From Alphaproteobacteria bacterium (GTDB lineage Bacteria > Pseudomonadota > Alphaproteobacteria > Reyranellales > Reyranellaceae): a stretch of 8,566 nucleotides of DNA. The position numbers were made by a program, and so were the translations under genes. The notes below the pieces were generated by a model. It ran no database searches. It was not told the DNA's origin and saw only the letters and a list, made by a program, of their open reading frames with translations. Positions 1 through 6,891 of this stretch are shown one piece after another; within the stretch, counting starts at the first letter, position 1, and every line of letters begins with the position of its first letter. The stretch is taken from the NCBI GenBank assembly GCA_005884705.1, contig VBAF01000384.1, forward strand, positions 1,018-9,583, written 5' to 3'.

Positions 1-94
1 CTTCGATCCTGAAGCCGGCGGGGAAGGGCTGCACCTCGGCGAGCGCCTGCACCGGCAGGACGAGGGCGGCCAGAACCAGGAACGTGCGAAGCAT
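1..94 (-). CDS. Exported protein, N-terminal fragment (possible alpha/beta hydrolase)
   Basis: Only the first 31 codons are inside the window; the gene continues past the left edge. The start is the ATG at 94-92, just 2 nt after the TGA of the DUF72 gene (TGATCATG), so the two are probably co-transcribed. The visible protein starts MLRTFLVLAALVLPVQALA and then EVQPFPAGFRIE. This is a short basic n-region, a hydrophobic core and an A-L-A cleavage site, so Sec export to the periplasm is likely. The segment after the signal peptide resembles the mature N-terminus of some exported alpha/beta hydrolases, but no catalytic motif is visible, so the enzyme assignment is a weak guess. The exported nature is better supported. 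Confidence 0.6.
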   Translation of the reverse strand, partial: MLRTFLVLAALVLPVQALAEVQPFPAGFRIE

Positions 95-96
95 GA

Positions 97-834
97 TCAG
101 AGCCTCTCGATCAGCGCCTGTGCGGCCGCCGGATTGCGCACCTTCGCGCCCGAAATGAAGTAGATGAAGGCGTCGCCCTTCTTCGCCCAGGCCTTGGCCT
201 TCTTCGCCCAGGTGTCGAGTTCGGCCGGCTTGTAGCCGGTCTTCACCTTGTCCTGGCTGCCCATCAGGCGGGCGTAGGTGAAATCCGCGGTCGGCTCGTC
301 GATGGAGGGGAAGTCCTGGTCGTGGGCGTAGACGATCGCGACATTGTGTTTGCGGCAGAGATCGTAGAAGCGCTTGTCCTTGAAGCTGTCGTTGCGCACT
401 TCGAGTGCATGGCGCAGCGGCAGCTTGCCGGCCTGCTTGGGCAGCAGCTTCAGGAAGGCTGCGATGTCCTCGGGGTCGAATTTCTTGGTCGCCATGAACT
501 GCCAGTTGATCGGTCCCAGCCGGTCGCCGAGCTCGACCAGGCCCTGGCCGACGAAGCGCTCGACCGATTCCTTGGCATCGGCCAGCACGCGGCGGTTGGT
601 GCAGAAGCGCGAGGCCTTCATCGCGAACACGAAGCCGTCCGGCGTGTCGCTGCGCCACTTGGCCCAGCTCGCCGGCTTGAAGCTCGAATAATACGTGCCG
701 TTGATTTCAATCGATGTGAGCTTGCGGCTGGCATATTCGAGCTCACGCTTTTGTGTCAGGTCGTCCGGATAGAACACGCCGCGCCAGGGCTCGAAGGTCC
801 AGCCGCCGATGCCGACATAGGTCTTGCCCGCCAT
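97..834 (-). CDS. DUF72 domain protein (YecE-like TIM-barrel family)
   Basis: The 245-residue protein spans the whole DUF72 family, which has a TIM-barrel fold and no firmly established activity; E. coli YecE is a member. Family signatures are the N-terminal YVGIGGWTFEPWRGVFYP (close to the usual G-x-x-G-W-x-Y-x-x-W-x-G-x-F-Y-P), then SIEINGTYYSSFKPASWAKW, FVFAMKASRFCTN, ALEVRNDSF, and FTYARLMG near the C-terminus (canonical members have Y-x-R-L-H-G). The C-terminal block GDAFIYFISGAKVRNPAAAQAL corresponds to the usual V-Y-F-N-N...A-x-x-N-A region but lacks its double Asn. The start is the ATG at 834, preceded 6 nt upstream by GGGAG; the longer open frame reaching 1374 only reads antisense through the adaptor gene. 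It diverges from the efflux operon and sits 2 nt before the next minus-strand gene. Residues of the form WAKKAKAWAKK near the C-terminus are an internal heptad duplication. Confidence 0.9.
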   Translation of the reverse strand: MAGKTYVGIGGWTFEPWRGVFYPDDLTQKRELEYASRKLTSIEINGTYYSSFKPASWAKWRSDTPDGFVFAMKASRFCTNRRVLADAKESVERFVGQGLVELGDRLGPINWQFMATKKFDPEDIAAFLKLLPKQAGKLPLRHALEVRNDSFKDKRFYDLCRKHNVAIVYAHDQDFPSIDEPTADFTYARLMGSQDKVKTGYKPAELDTWAKKAKAWAKKGDAFIYFISGAKVRNPAAAQALIERL

Positions 835-840
835 ACTGCG

Positions 841-845
841 CTCCC
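841..845 (-). promoter_or_regulatory. Ribosome binding site of the DUF72 gene
   Basis: On the minus strand GGGAG lies 6 nt before the ATG at 834. This fixes the start of the DUF72 gene and excludes the long upstream extension of that frame. Confidence 0.65.
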
Positions 846-860
846 AAGTGGCCCCGGATG

Positions 861-868
861 TGTATACT
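861..868. promoter_or_regulatory. Possible overlapping -10 elements of divergent promoters
   Basis: The 66-bp gap between the DUF72 start (834) and the adaptor start (901) contains TGTATACT. On the plus strand it reads TATACT (863-868), 32 nt before the adaptor start. On the minus strand it reads TATACA (866-861), 26 nt before the DUF72 start. The core GTATAC is palindromic, so one site could serve both directions. I see no convincing -35 box at the right distance on the plus strand, so this is a tentative call based on position and the -10-like sequence. Confidence 0.3.
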
Positions 869-900
869 GCGAAACAACAAGACGAAACGGTGAGAACAGG

Positions 901-2034
901 GTGGGTTTGGCTCGTCTGATCATGGCGCTGGCGCTGCTTGCCGGTGGGCCGGCTCTGGCGCAACAGCCCGGCGGGGCGCCACCGGCCGTCGGCGTGGTCG
1001 CCGCCACGCGCCAGCCGATCACCCAGTCGAGCGAATATATCGGCCGCATCCAGGCGACCAACCGGGTCAACCTGGTGGCGCGCGTCGCGGCCTTCCTCGA
1101 GGAGGTGCTGTTCAGCGAAGGCACCGAGGTCAAAAAGGGCGACCTCCTGTATCGGCTGGAGCAGGGGCCGTTTCGCGCCGAAGTCCAGGCGCGCGAAGCC
1201 GCCGTGGCGCAATTCAAGGCGCAGCTCCAGAACGCCAGCCTCGTGCTCGGCCGCGCCCAGGCCTTGCTCAAGACGCCGGCCGGCCAGCAGGCCAATGTCG
1301 ACACCGCGCTCGCCGGCCACCTGGCCCTGCAGGCGCAGGTGTTGGCGGCCGAAGCGCAGCTCCAGCAGGCGCACATCAACCTCGCCTACACCGAGATCCG
1401 GGCGCCGATCGACGGCAAGATCGGCCGCACCGCCATCACCGCCGGCAACTACGTCAATCCGGGCAGCGGCACCCTGGTGTCGATCGTCAGCCAGGATCCG
1501 ATGTACGTCGTCTTCCCGGTGCCGACCCGCACCGTGATCGACCTGCAGCAGAAGAGCGGCGGCCGCGAGGGGCTGGTGATCCGCGTGCGGCTGCCCGACG
1601 GCAGCCTCTACGACCAGACCGGCCGGCTCGACTTCATCGACAATTCGGTGAGCGGCAACACCGACACCATGGTGCTGCGCGGCGTCCTGCCCAATCCAAA
1701 GCGACTGCTGGTCGACAGCGAGCTGGTGATGGCCGTGCTGCAGGATGTCCAGCCGACCGAGGCGCTCGCCGTGCCGCGCGCCGCCGTGCTGGCCGACCAG
1801 GAGGGCGACTACGTGCTGGTCGTCGCCAAGGACAACAAGGCCGAGAAGCGCCGCGTCAAGCTCGGCCAGTCGACGCCTGCCTTCGCCTCCGTCCTGACCG
1901 GCCTCGCCGACGGCGAGACGGTGGTCGTCGACGGCATCCAGCGGGTGCGTCCCGGCCAGGTCGTGGCGCCAGGCCCGGCCGCGCCGCGGGTCCAGCCGCC
2001 GGCCGGCGCGGCGGTCGGACCCGCCAAGCCGTGA
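901..2034 (+). CDS. RND efflux periplasmic adaptor subunit (HlyD/AcrA family)
   Basis: This is the membrane-fusion protein that links an inner-membrane RND pump to an outer-membrane channel. The 377-residue product begins with a signal peptide (one Arg at residue 5, a hydrophobic core, and A-L-A before Gln21). There is no lipobox Cys, so unlike AcrA it is probably not a lipoprotein. The lipoyl-like half-motif is at about residues 55-88 (NLVARVAAFLEEVLFSEG, then TEVKKGDLLYRLE). An alpha-helical hairpin rich in Ala, Gln and Leu covers about 95-160. The second lipoyl half follows with the family hallmark YTEIRAPIDGKIGRTAITAG, then the beta-barrel domain (DPMYVVFPVPTRTV) and the membrane-proximal domain (ALAVPRAAVLADQEGDYVLVV). 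The C-terminus is a Pro/Ala-rich tail. GTG 901 is chosen because it gives a complete signal peptide and has a purine-rich GGTGAGA just upstream; ATG 922 is the alternative but has no clear ribosome site. The stop overlaps the start of the pump gene (GTGA), indicating translational coupling. Confidence 0.93.
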   Translation: MGLARLIMALALLAGGPALAQQPGGAPPAVGVVAATRQPITQSSEYIGRIQATNRVNLVARVAAFLEEVLFSEGTEVKKGDLLYRLEQGPFRAEVQAREAAVAQFKAQLQNASLVLGRAQALLKTPAGQQANVDTALAGHLALQAQVLAAEAQLQQAHINLAYTEIRAPIDGKIGRTAITAGNYVNPGSGTLVSIVSQDPMYVVFPVPTRTVIDLQQKSGGREGLVIRVRLPDGSLYDQTGRLDFIDNSVSGNTDTMVLRGVLPNPKRLLVDSELVMAVLQDVQPTEALAVPRAAVLADQEGDYVLVVAKDNKAEKRRVKLGQSTPAFASVLTGLADGETVVVDGIQRVRPGQVVAPGPAAPRVQPPAGAAVGPAKP

Positions 2035-5000
2035 TCTCCGCCGCCTTCATCCGGCGGCCGCGGCTCGCCGTGGTGATTGCCATCGTCATCACCCTGGCGG
2101 GCGCGATCGCCATGCTGCGCATCCCGGTGGCGCAGTTCCCCGACATCGTGCCGCCGCGCGTGCAGGTCACCGCGAGCTATCCCGGCGCGTCGGCCGCCGT
2201 CGTCGAGGCCGCGATCGCCCAGCCGCTCGAGGCGCAGATCGTCGGCGTCGACAAGATGATCTACATGAAGTCGACCAGCGGCAACGACGGCAGCTACAGC
2301 CTGACCGTCTCGTTTGCGGTCGGCACCAATCCCGATACCGCCACGGTCAACGTCAACAACCGCGTGCAGACCGCGATTCCGCAGCTGCCGCAGGCGGTGC
2401 AGGTCCAGGGCCTGACGGTGATCAAGCGCTCGGCCGCGATCCTGCAGTTCATGAATCTCTACAGCGAGACCGGCAAGCTCTCGCCGGTCTACATCACGAG
2501 CTACGCGACCATCAACGTGCTCGACGAGCTGTCGCGCGTGCCGGGCGTCGGGCAGGCGCTGCTGTTCGGCAAGCTCAACTACTCGATGCGCATCTGGTTC
2601 GACACCCAGCGCCTGACCAGCCTCAACCTCGCGCCGTCCGACGTAGTGCAGGCGATCCAGGGCCAGAACGTGCAGGCGCCGGTCGGCCGCATCGGCGCCC
2701 GGCCGGTGTCGGACGATCAGCAGTTCCAGCTCAACGTGCAGACGCAAGGGACACTGACGACGCCGGAGCAGTTCCAGAAGATCGTGGTGCGCGCCAATCC
2801 AGACGGCTCGGTGCTGCGCGTCAGCGACGTGGCCCGGGTCGAGATGGGAGCGCAGAACTCCGATACCGAGACCCGGATCAACGGCCAGCCGTCGGTCGGT
2901 GTCGCGCTCTATTTGGCGCCCGACGCCAATGCCGTGGCGACCGCCGCCGCGGTCGGGCGGACGCTGGAGCGGCTCAGCGCCCGCTTTCCCGAGGATCTCA
3001 AGGCGCGCGTCGTCTACGACTCGACCGTCTTCGTCAACGACACCATCAAGGAAGTGGCGAGGCCTTCATCCTGGTGGTGATCGTCGTCTTCCTGTTCCTC
3101 GGCAGCATCCGCGCCACCATCATCCCGGCGGTCGCCGTGCCGGTCAGCCTGATCGGCACCTTCGCCTTCCTGCTGCTGATGGGCTACTCGGCCAACACCG
3201 TGTCGCTGCTCGCCCTGGTGCTGGCGATCGGCATCGTGGTCGACGACGCGATCGTGGTGGTCGAGAACGTCGAGCGGGTGATGCAGGAGAACCCGCACAT
3301 GGCACCGCACGAGGCCACTCTCGAGGCGATGCGCCAGATCACCGGCCCGATCATCGCCATCAGCCTGGTGCTGCTCTCGGTGTTCGTGCCGGTCGCCTTC
3401 ATCCCCGGCATCTCGGGCCAGCTGTTCCGCCAGTTCGCGGTGACGATCAGCGTCGCCATGCTGATCTCGGCGCTCAATGCGCTGACCCTGTCGCCGGCGC
3501 TGTGCGCCATCTTCCTGCGCCACGAGATCCCGACGCGCGGGCCGATCTTCCACGTGCTGCGCGCCATCAATATCGTGCGCGACGGCTATGCGCGGATCGT
3601 GCAGCGGCTGATCCGCATGTCGTTGATCTCGCTGCCGCTGGTCGCGCTGATCGGCGCCGGCATCTTCGGGCTGGCGCGCATCACGCCGACCAGCTTCCTG
3701 CCCGAGGAGGACCAGGGCGCGTTCTTCCTCAACGTCCAGCTGCCCGACGGCGCCTCGGTATCGCGCACCAGCGAGACGATGCGCCGCGTCGAGGCGATCC
3801 TGAAGGCCATGCCGCAGGTCCAGGACGTGTTCGCGGTGATCGGCTTCTCGTTGCTCGACGGCGCCAACGAATCCAACGCAGCCTTCGCCGTCGCCAAGCT
3901 GAAGCCCTTCGAGGACCGCCGCGCCGCATCGGACTCGGCGCAGGCGCTGATCCGGCGCATGTTCGCCGAGGGCGCCCAGGTCCGCACCGCCAACATCGTC
4001 GCCTTCAACCTGCCGCCGATCATCGGCCTGTCGACCAGCGGCGGCTTCGAGTACCAGCTCGAGGCGCTCGAGGGCCAGGACCCGGTGCGGCTGGGCGCGG
4101 TCATGCAGGGCGTGGTCGCGGCGGCCAACCAGGATCCGCGGCTTTCCCGCGTCTTCTCGACCTTCACCGCCTCCAACCCGTCGATCTACCTCGACATCGA
4201 CCGCGACAAGGCGCAGGCGCTCGGCCTGTCGATGAACGACGTGTTCACCGCGCTGCAGTCGACGCTCGGCGGCTTCTTCGTCAACAACTTCAACCTCTAC
4301 GGCCGGACCTGGCAGGTGAACATCCAGGGCGAGGCGGCCGACCGCCGGCGGATCGACAACATCTGGCAGATCCAGGTGCGCAACAAGCAGGGCGAGATGG
4401 TGCCGATGCGCTCGATCGCCGAGTTGCGCTTCGTCCTGGGCCCGCAGGTCATCACCCGCTACAACAACTACCGCTCGATCACCATCAACGGCGCGCCGGC
4501 GCCCGGCCGCTCGTCGGGCGACGCGCTGGTCGCCATGAAAGAGGTCTCCGACAAGACGTTGCCGCCGGGCTTCGCCTTCGAATGGACCGGCACTGCCTAC
4601 CAGGAATACGAGGCGGCGGGGCAGACCGGGCCGATCCTCGCGCTGGCGGTGATCTTCGCCTATCTCTTCCTGGTGGCGCTGTACGAAAGCTGGATCATTC
4701 CCATGCCGGTGCTGCTCTCGGTCTCGATCGGCGTGCTCGGCGCCTATGGCGGCATCCTGATCGCCGGGCTCACCCTCGACCTCTACGCCCAGATCGGCCT
4801 GGTGGTGCTGATCGCCCTCGCCGCCAAGAACGGCATCCTGATCGTCGAGTTCGCCAAGGAGCAGCGCGAGAAGGGGCTCGAGCTGTTCCATGCCGCGACG
4901 CTCGGCGCGCGCATGCGGTTCCGCTCGGTGATGATGACGTCGTTCGCCTTTATCCTCGGGCTGATCCCGCTGGTGTGGGCGCACGGCGCGGCGCAGATCA

Positions 5001-5176
5001 GCCGGCGCGACATCGGCACTTCGGTGTTTGCCGGCATGCTGGTCGCCAGCACGATCGGCATCTTCCTGATTCCGATGCTCTATGTCGTCTTCCAGCGCCT
5101 GCGCGAATGGCGGCCCGGCAGCGCGAAACACCGCGAGGTGGTCGGCCACTTCCCGAAGAAGCAGCGCCAGCACTGA
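2031..5176 (+). pseudogene. RND multidrug efflux pump, HAE1/AcrB family, frameshifted
   Basis: This is the proton-driven inner-membrane pump of the tripartite system. The first part (2031-3080) starts at GTG 2031, which overlaps the adaptor stop, and encodes TM1 (LAVVIAIVITLAGAIAML), the family motif IPVAQFPDIVPPRVQVTASY, and the PN1/PN2 and first docking regions up to DSTVFVNDTIKEV. It then runs out of frame to a TGA at 3080. The second part, in another frame (family-like sequence from about 3059, open to 5176), resumes as EAFILVVIVVFLFLGSIRAT (TM2). It carries the TM4 relay pair VVDDAIVVVENVERV (Asp codons from 3242), the second periplasmic half, TM8-TM12, the TM10 Lys in LAAKNGILIVEFAKE, and RFRSVMMTSFAFILG. 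In AcrB five residues separate the equivalent EV and EA; here only 2 nt do (3057-3058), so about 13 nt appear to be missing. Restoring 13 nt gives 3159 nt, or 1052 residues, the normal family length. A separately translated 3' part would lack TM1 and start inside TM2, so it would not be a working pump. A sequencing or assembly error is possible. Confidence 0.88.
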
Positions 5177-5188
5177 GCCGCGCTGCGC

Positions 5189-5212
5189 TCTTTTTCTTTG
5201 CCGTGAAAAAGA
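5189..5212. repeat. Inverted repeat downstream of the pump gene, possible weak terminator
   Basis: TCTTTTTC (5189-5196) and GAAAAAGA (5205-5212) are perfect 8-bp complementary arms around an 8-nt loop, starting 13 nt after the pump stop codon. A small G+C hairpin follows (CGCCG 5220-5224, CGGCG 5229-5233, loop CATT). The position suits a transcription end for the efflux operon. However, the first stem is A/T-rich and its T-run is inside the stem rather than after it, so it is not a classical intrinsic terminator. Confidence 0.35.
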
Positions 5213-5367
5213 AATCCCACGCCGCATTCGGCGCGATTCCCCAGCAATCCGCGGTATCGCGATGAGCGGCGGTGGAATAGCGCGCTTCCGGCGCGATCAT
5301 TGTGGGCAATGGAAGGCGATTCGACGCCCGTAAATGGCGGGTTTTTCGCGGGGCCAATGCCCGGAAT

Positions 5368-5386
5368 AGGTCCGCCGAGGGGACCT
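5368..5386. repeat. Short inverted repeat upstream of the DUF5681-type gene
   Basis: AGGTCC (5368-5373) and GGACCT (5381-5386) form 6-bp arms with a 7-nt loop about 40 nt before the start codon at 5426. It could be an operator half-site pair or a leader hairpin. No promoter boxes could be assigned confidently around it, and the rest of the 5213-5425 gap shows nothing recognisable. Confidence 0.25.
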
Positions 5387-5414
5387 TAGTATCCTGCGCG
5401 CGATCTTCGTGTTC

Positions 5415-5419
5415 AGGAG
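5415..5419 (+). promoter_or_regulatory. Ribosome binding site of the DUF5681-type gene
   Basis: AGGAG lies 6 nt before the ATG at 5426, an optimal spacing, and supports this start on this strand over the overlapping antisense frames. Confidence 0.7.
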
Positions 5420-5425
5420 TCCTCA

Positions 5426-5854
5426 ATGTCAGAATCTTTCTCCGATTTCCGCCAAGCCAATGGCTGCTTCGCCAAGGGCCATCCCGGCGGCCCCGGCCGG
5501 CCGCGCAATCCGGTCAGCACCGTCGCCGGCGATCTCGATCGCCTCGGCAGCGGCGTCGCGCACGAGCTGATGCAGCTTACCATCGAGCGCGCGCGCCGCG
5601 GCGATCTGCGGGCGACCGAGATCGTGCTGCAGCGAGTCTGGCCGGTTCGGCGCAATCGGCCGATCGAGCTCGACCCGCCGCCGGGCGACGGCCTGTCCAA
5701 CCTTCTGACCGAGCATGCCGCGCTTGCCTCGGCGATGATGAACGGCGACATCACCCCGCAGGACGCGCAGGCCGCGACGCGCGTCTTCAAGGCGCTGCAG
5801 GAGCAGATGCGGCGCGCCGATCACCAAGTGCTGACCGCAGCGCTGAACGAATGA
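5426..5854 (+). CDS. Small DUF5681-type protein
   Basis: The protein has 142 residues. Its N-terminus has the DUF5681 pattern: FAKGHPGGPGRPRNP (F-x-K-G-x-x-G-x-x-G-R-P-R), a helical stretch, then TIERARRGDLRATEIVLQRV and WPVRRNRPIELDPP, which matches the family's basic 'L-x-R-x-x-P-x-R-x-x-R-P-I' end. The C-terminal third (about residues 95-135, DITPQDAQAATRVFKALQEQ) is predicted helical, a common companion region in these proteins. The function is not established. Members are frequent in alphaproteobacterial genomes and some lie near phage-type genes, but no other phage gene is visible here. The protein is basic in its first half and could bind nucleic acid, which is inference only. The gene stands alone, with its own ribosome site, and converges on radC. 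Confidence 0.82.
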   Translation: MSESFSDFRQANGCFAKGHPGGPGRPRNPVSTVAGDLDRLGSGVAHELMQLTIERARRGDLRATEIVLQRVWPVRRNRPIELDPPPGDGLSNLLTEHAALASAMMNGDITPQDAQAATRVFKALQEQMRRADHQVLTAALNE

Positions 5855-5858
5855 GCGC

Positions 5859-5889
5859 CGCCGTTTTGAGCGGCCGCGCAAAAACGGCG
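5859..5889. terminator. Hairpin between the convergent DUF5681-type gene and radC
   Basis: CGCCGTTTT (5859-5867) pairs perfectly with AAAACGGCG (5881-5889) around a 13-nt loop that itself contains the palindrome GCGGCCGC (5870-5877). It begins 5 nt after the plus-strand stop and lies about 20 nt beyond the radC stop on the other strand. That is the expected place for a bidirectional terminator. There is no clean T-tract after the stem in either direction, so the terminator role is inferred from position and structure. Confidence 0.4.
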
Positions 5890-5907
5890 AAAACGGCAAA
5901 AACGGCT
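5881..5907. repeat. Three tandem copies of a 9-bp unit AAAACGGCN
   Basis: AAAACGGCG (5881-5889), AAAACGGCA (5890-5898) and AAAACGGCT (5899-5907) are perfect in 8 of 9 positions. They fill the gap between the two convergent genes and stop 4 nt before the radC stop codon. The first copy also forms the right arm of the neighbouring hairpin, and the other two could pair alternatively with the same left arm. Confidence 0.75.
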
Positions 5908-5910
5908 CGG

Positions 5911-6848
5911 TCAGAGCAGGCCGAGGCTGCGGAAGCTCGCATGGCCCTTGCGGCCGATCACCAGGTGGTTGTGGATGGCGATGCCGAGCGCTTCGGCGGC
6001 GCGGCCGATCTCCTTGGTCATCTCGATGTCGTCGCGCGACGGCTTGGGATCGCCGCTGGGGTGATTGTGCACCAGGATCAGCGCGGCGGCGCCGTGCTCG
6101 AGCGCGCGCTCGTGTGGTCGATGGTGCCGCGCTGCTGGACCTCGTCGGCGATCAGCACGTTCTTGCGGTCGAGGAACAGGATGCGGAACTGCTCGGTCTT
6201 CTCGTGCGCCAGGGCGGCATGGCAGTAGTCGATGAGCTGCTGCCAGTTGCCGAGCACCGGCATGTCCTTGACCTTGCGCTCGGCCAGCCGCCGGCCGGCC
6301 TCGCGCGCGGCACGGAACAGCACCAGCGTGCGCTGGTCGATCTCGAACTCGCGCAGCTGTGCCGGTTCGGCCGCGAAGATGTCGCCCAGGGTGCCGAAGC
6401 GCTCGATCAGTCGCTTGGCCAGCGGCTTGGTGTCGATCCGATCGATCGCGTAGAACAGCAGCAGCTCGAGCAGCTCGTAGTCGGCCAGTGCCTCGATGCC
6501 GGCCTTCAGCACGCGCTCGCGCACCCGCGCGCGATGGCCGTGATAGTGCGGCTTGGCCTGGGCCGGCGCGCCGCTGTTGTGGCCGGGCACGGCCGGTGTT
6601 GCCTCGATCGCCGCGGCAAGCGTCGCGGTCGGATCGGCGCCGGTGAATTCCCAGCACAGGTCGAGCCGGTTCCAGGTGCCGCCGGCGTCGCGCAGCAGCG
6701 CGCGGTGCGGCAGCGTGTTGCCGCTCACCCGCCACAGGCTGTCGCTCGATTGCAGCCGCAGGCCTGCCGCCAGCAAGGACAGCAGCGCTTCGTCGGCGGC
6801 CTGATCGGCTGTTTCAGGCTCTGTCCCGGCTCTTTTCGCTCTCCCCAT
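5911..6848 (-). pseudogene. radC: RadC family JAB/MPN domain protein, frameshifted
   Basis: RadC proteins carry a helix-rich UPF0758 N-terminal region and a JAB/MPN metalloprotease-like domain; their cellular role is still uncertain despite the 'DNA repair' label. The first part (6848 down to 6078) reads PHYHGHRARVRERVL (from about residue 100), ALADYELLELLLFYAI, KPLAKRLIERFGTLGDIF, then FRILFLDRKNVLIADEVQQR and GTIDHT, after which it leaves frame and stops. The other frame resumes with ERALEHGAAALILVHNHPSG, the metal-binding H-x-H-P-S-G...S-x-x-D pattern, and ends HASFRSLGLL at 5911, the usual RadC C-terminus. Between GTIDHT and RALEH family members have nine residues containing V-Y-P-R-E; here 2 nt remain (6109-6110), so about 25 nt seem missing. 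Adding 25 nt makes 963 nt, or 320 residues, in one frame. The first 99 residues are an extra N-terminal region (see findings). Start ATG 6848 has AGGA 12 nt upstream; 6905 is less likely. A sequence error is possible. Confidence 0.88.
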
Positions 6849-6891
6849 GCGGCGACTTTTTCCTGCAACCGCGGCGGAAAGGCGGCAGGAA

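Noticed and set aside
322..900. An N-terminal extension of the adaptor frame up to 322
   Set aside because: It lies antisense to the well-supported DUF72 gene, and the signal peptide begins only at 901.
835..1374. An N-terminal extension of the DUF72 frame up to 1374
   Set aside because: It reads antisense through the adaptor gene. The family match begins at the Met at 834, which has a good ribosome site.
3050..3085. Programmed ribosomal frameshifting to make the full pump
   Set aside because: About four conserved residues are missing as well as the frame change, and there is no slippery heptamer or downstream stimulatory structure that I can see. A deletion explains it better.
3014..5227. 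A 737-residue open frame antisense to the pump gene
   Set aside because: It is rich in Asp, Arg, His and Gln with no recognisable domain, and lies exactly opposite a conserved RND gene. Long antisense frames are common in G+C-rich DNA.
2899..5265. A 788-residue plus-strand frame overlapping the pump
   Set aside because: Its translation is Arg/Pro/Ala/His-rich with no family features and is an out-of-frame shadow of the RND coding sequence.
5881..5907. Tandem units as a CRISPR array
   Set aside because: The units are 9 bp with no spacers, and no cas genes are present.
5302..6228. A 308-residue plus-strand frame spanning the DUF5681-type gene and the radC end
   Set aside because: It is low-complexity Arg/Ala/Ser-rich translation that crosses two better-supported genes and contains the tandem repeat as K-T-A units.
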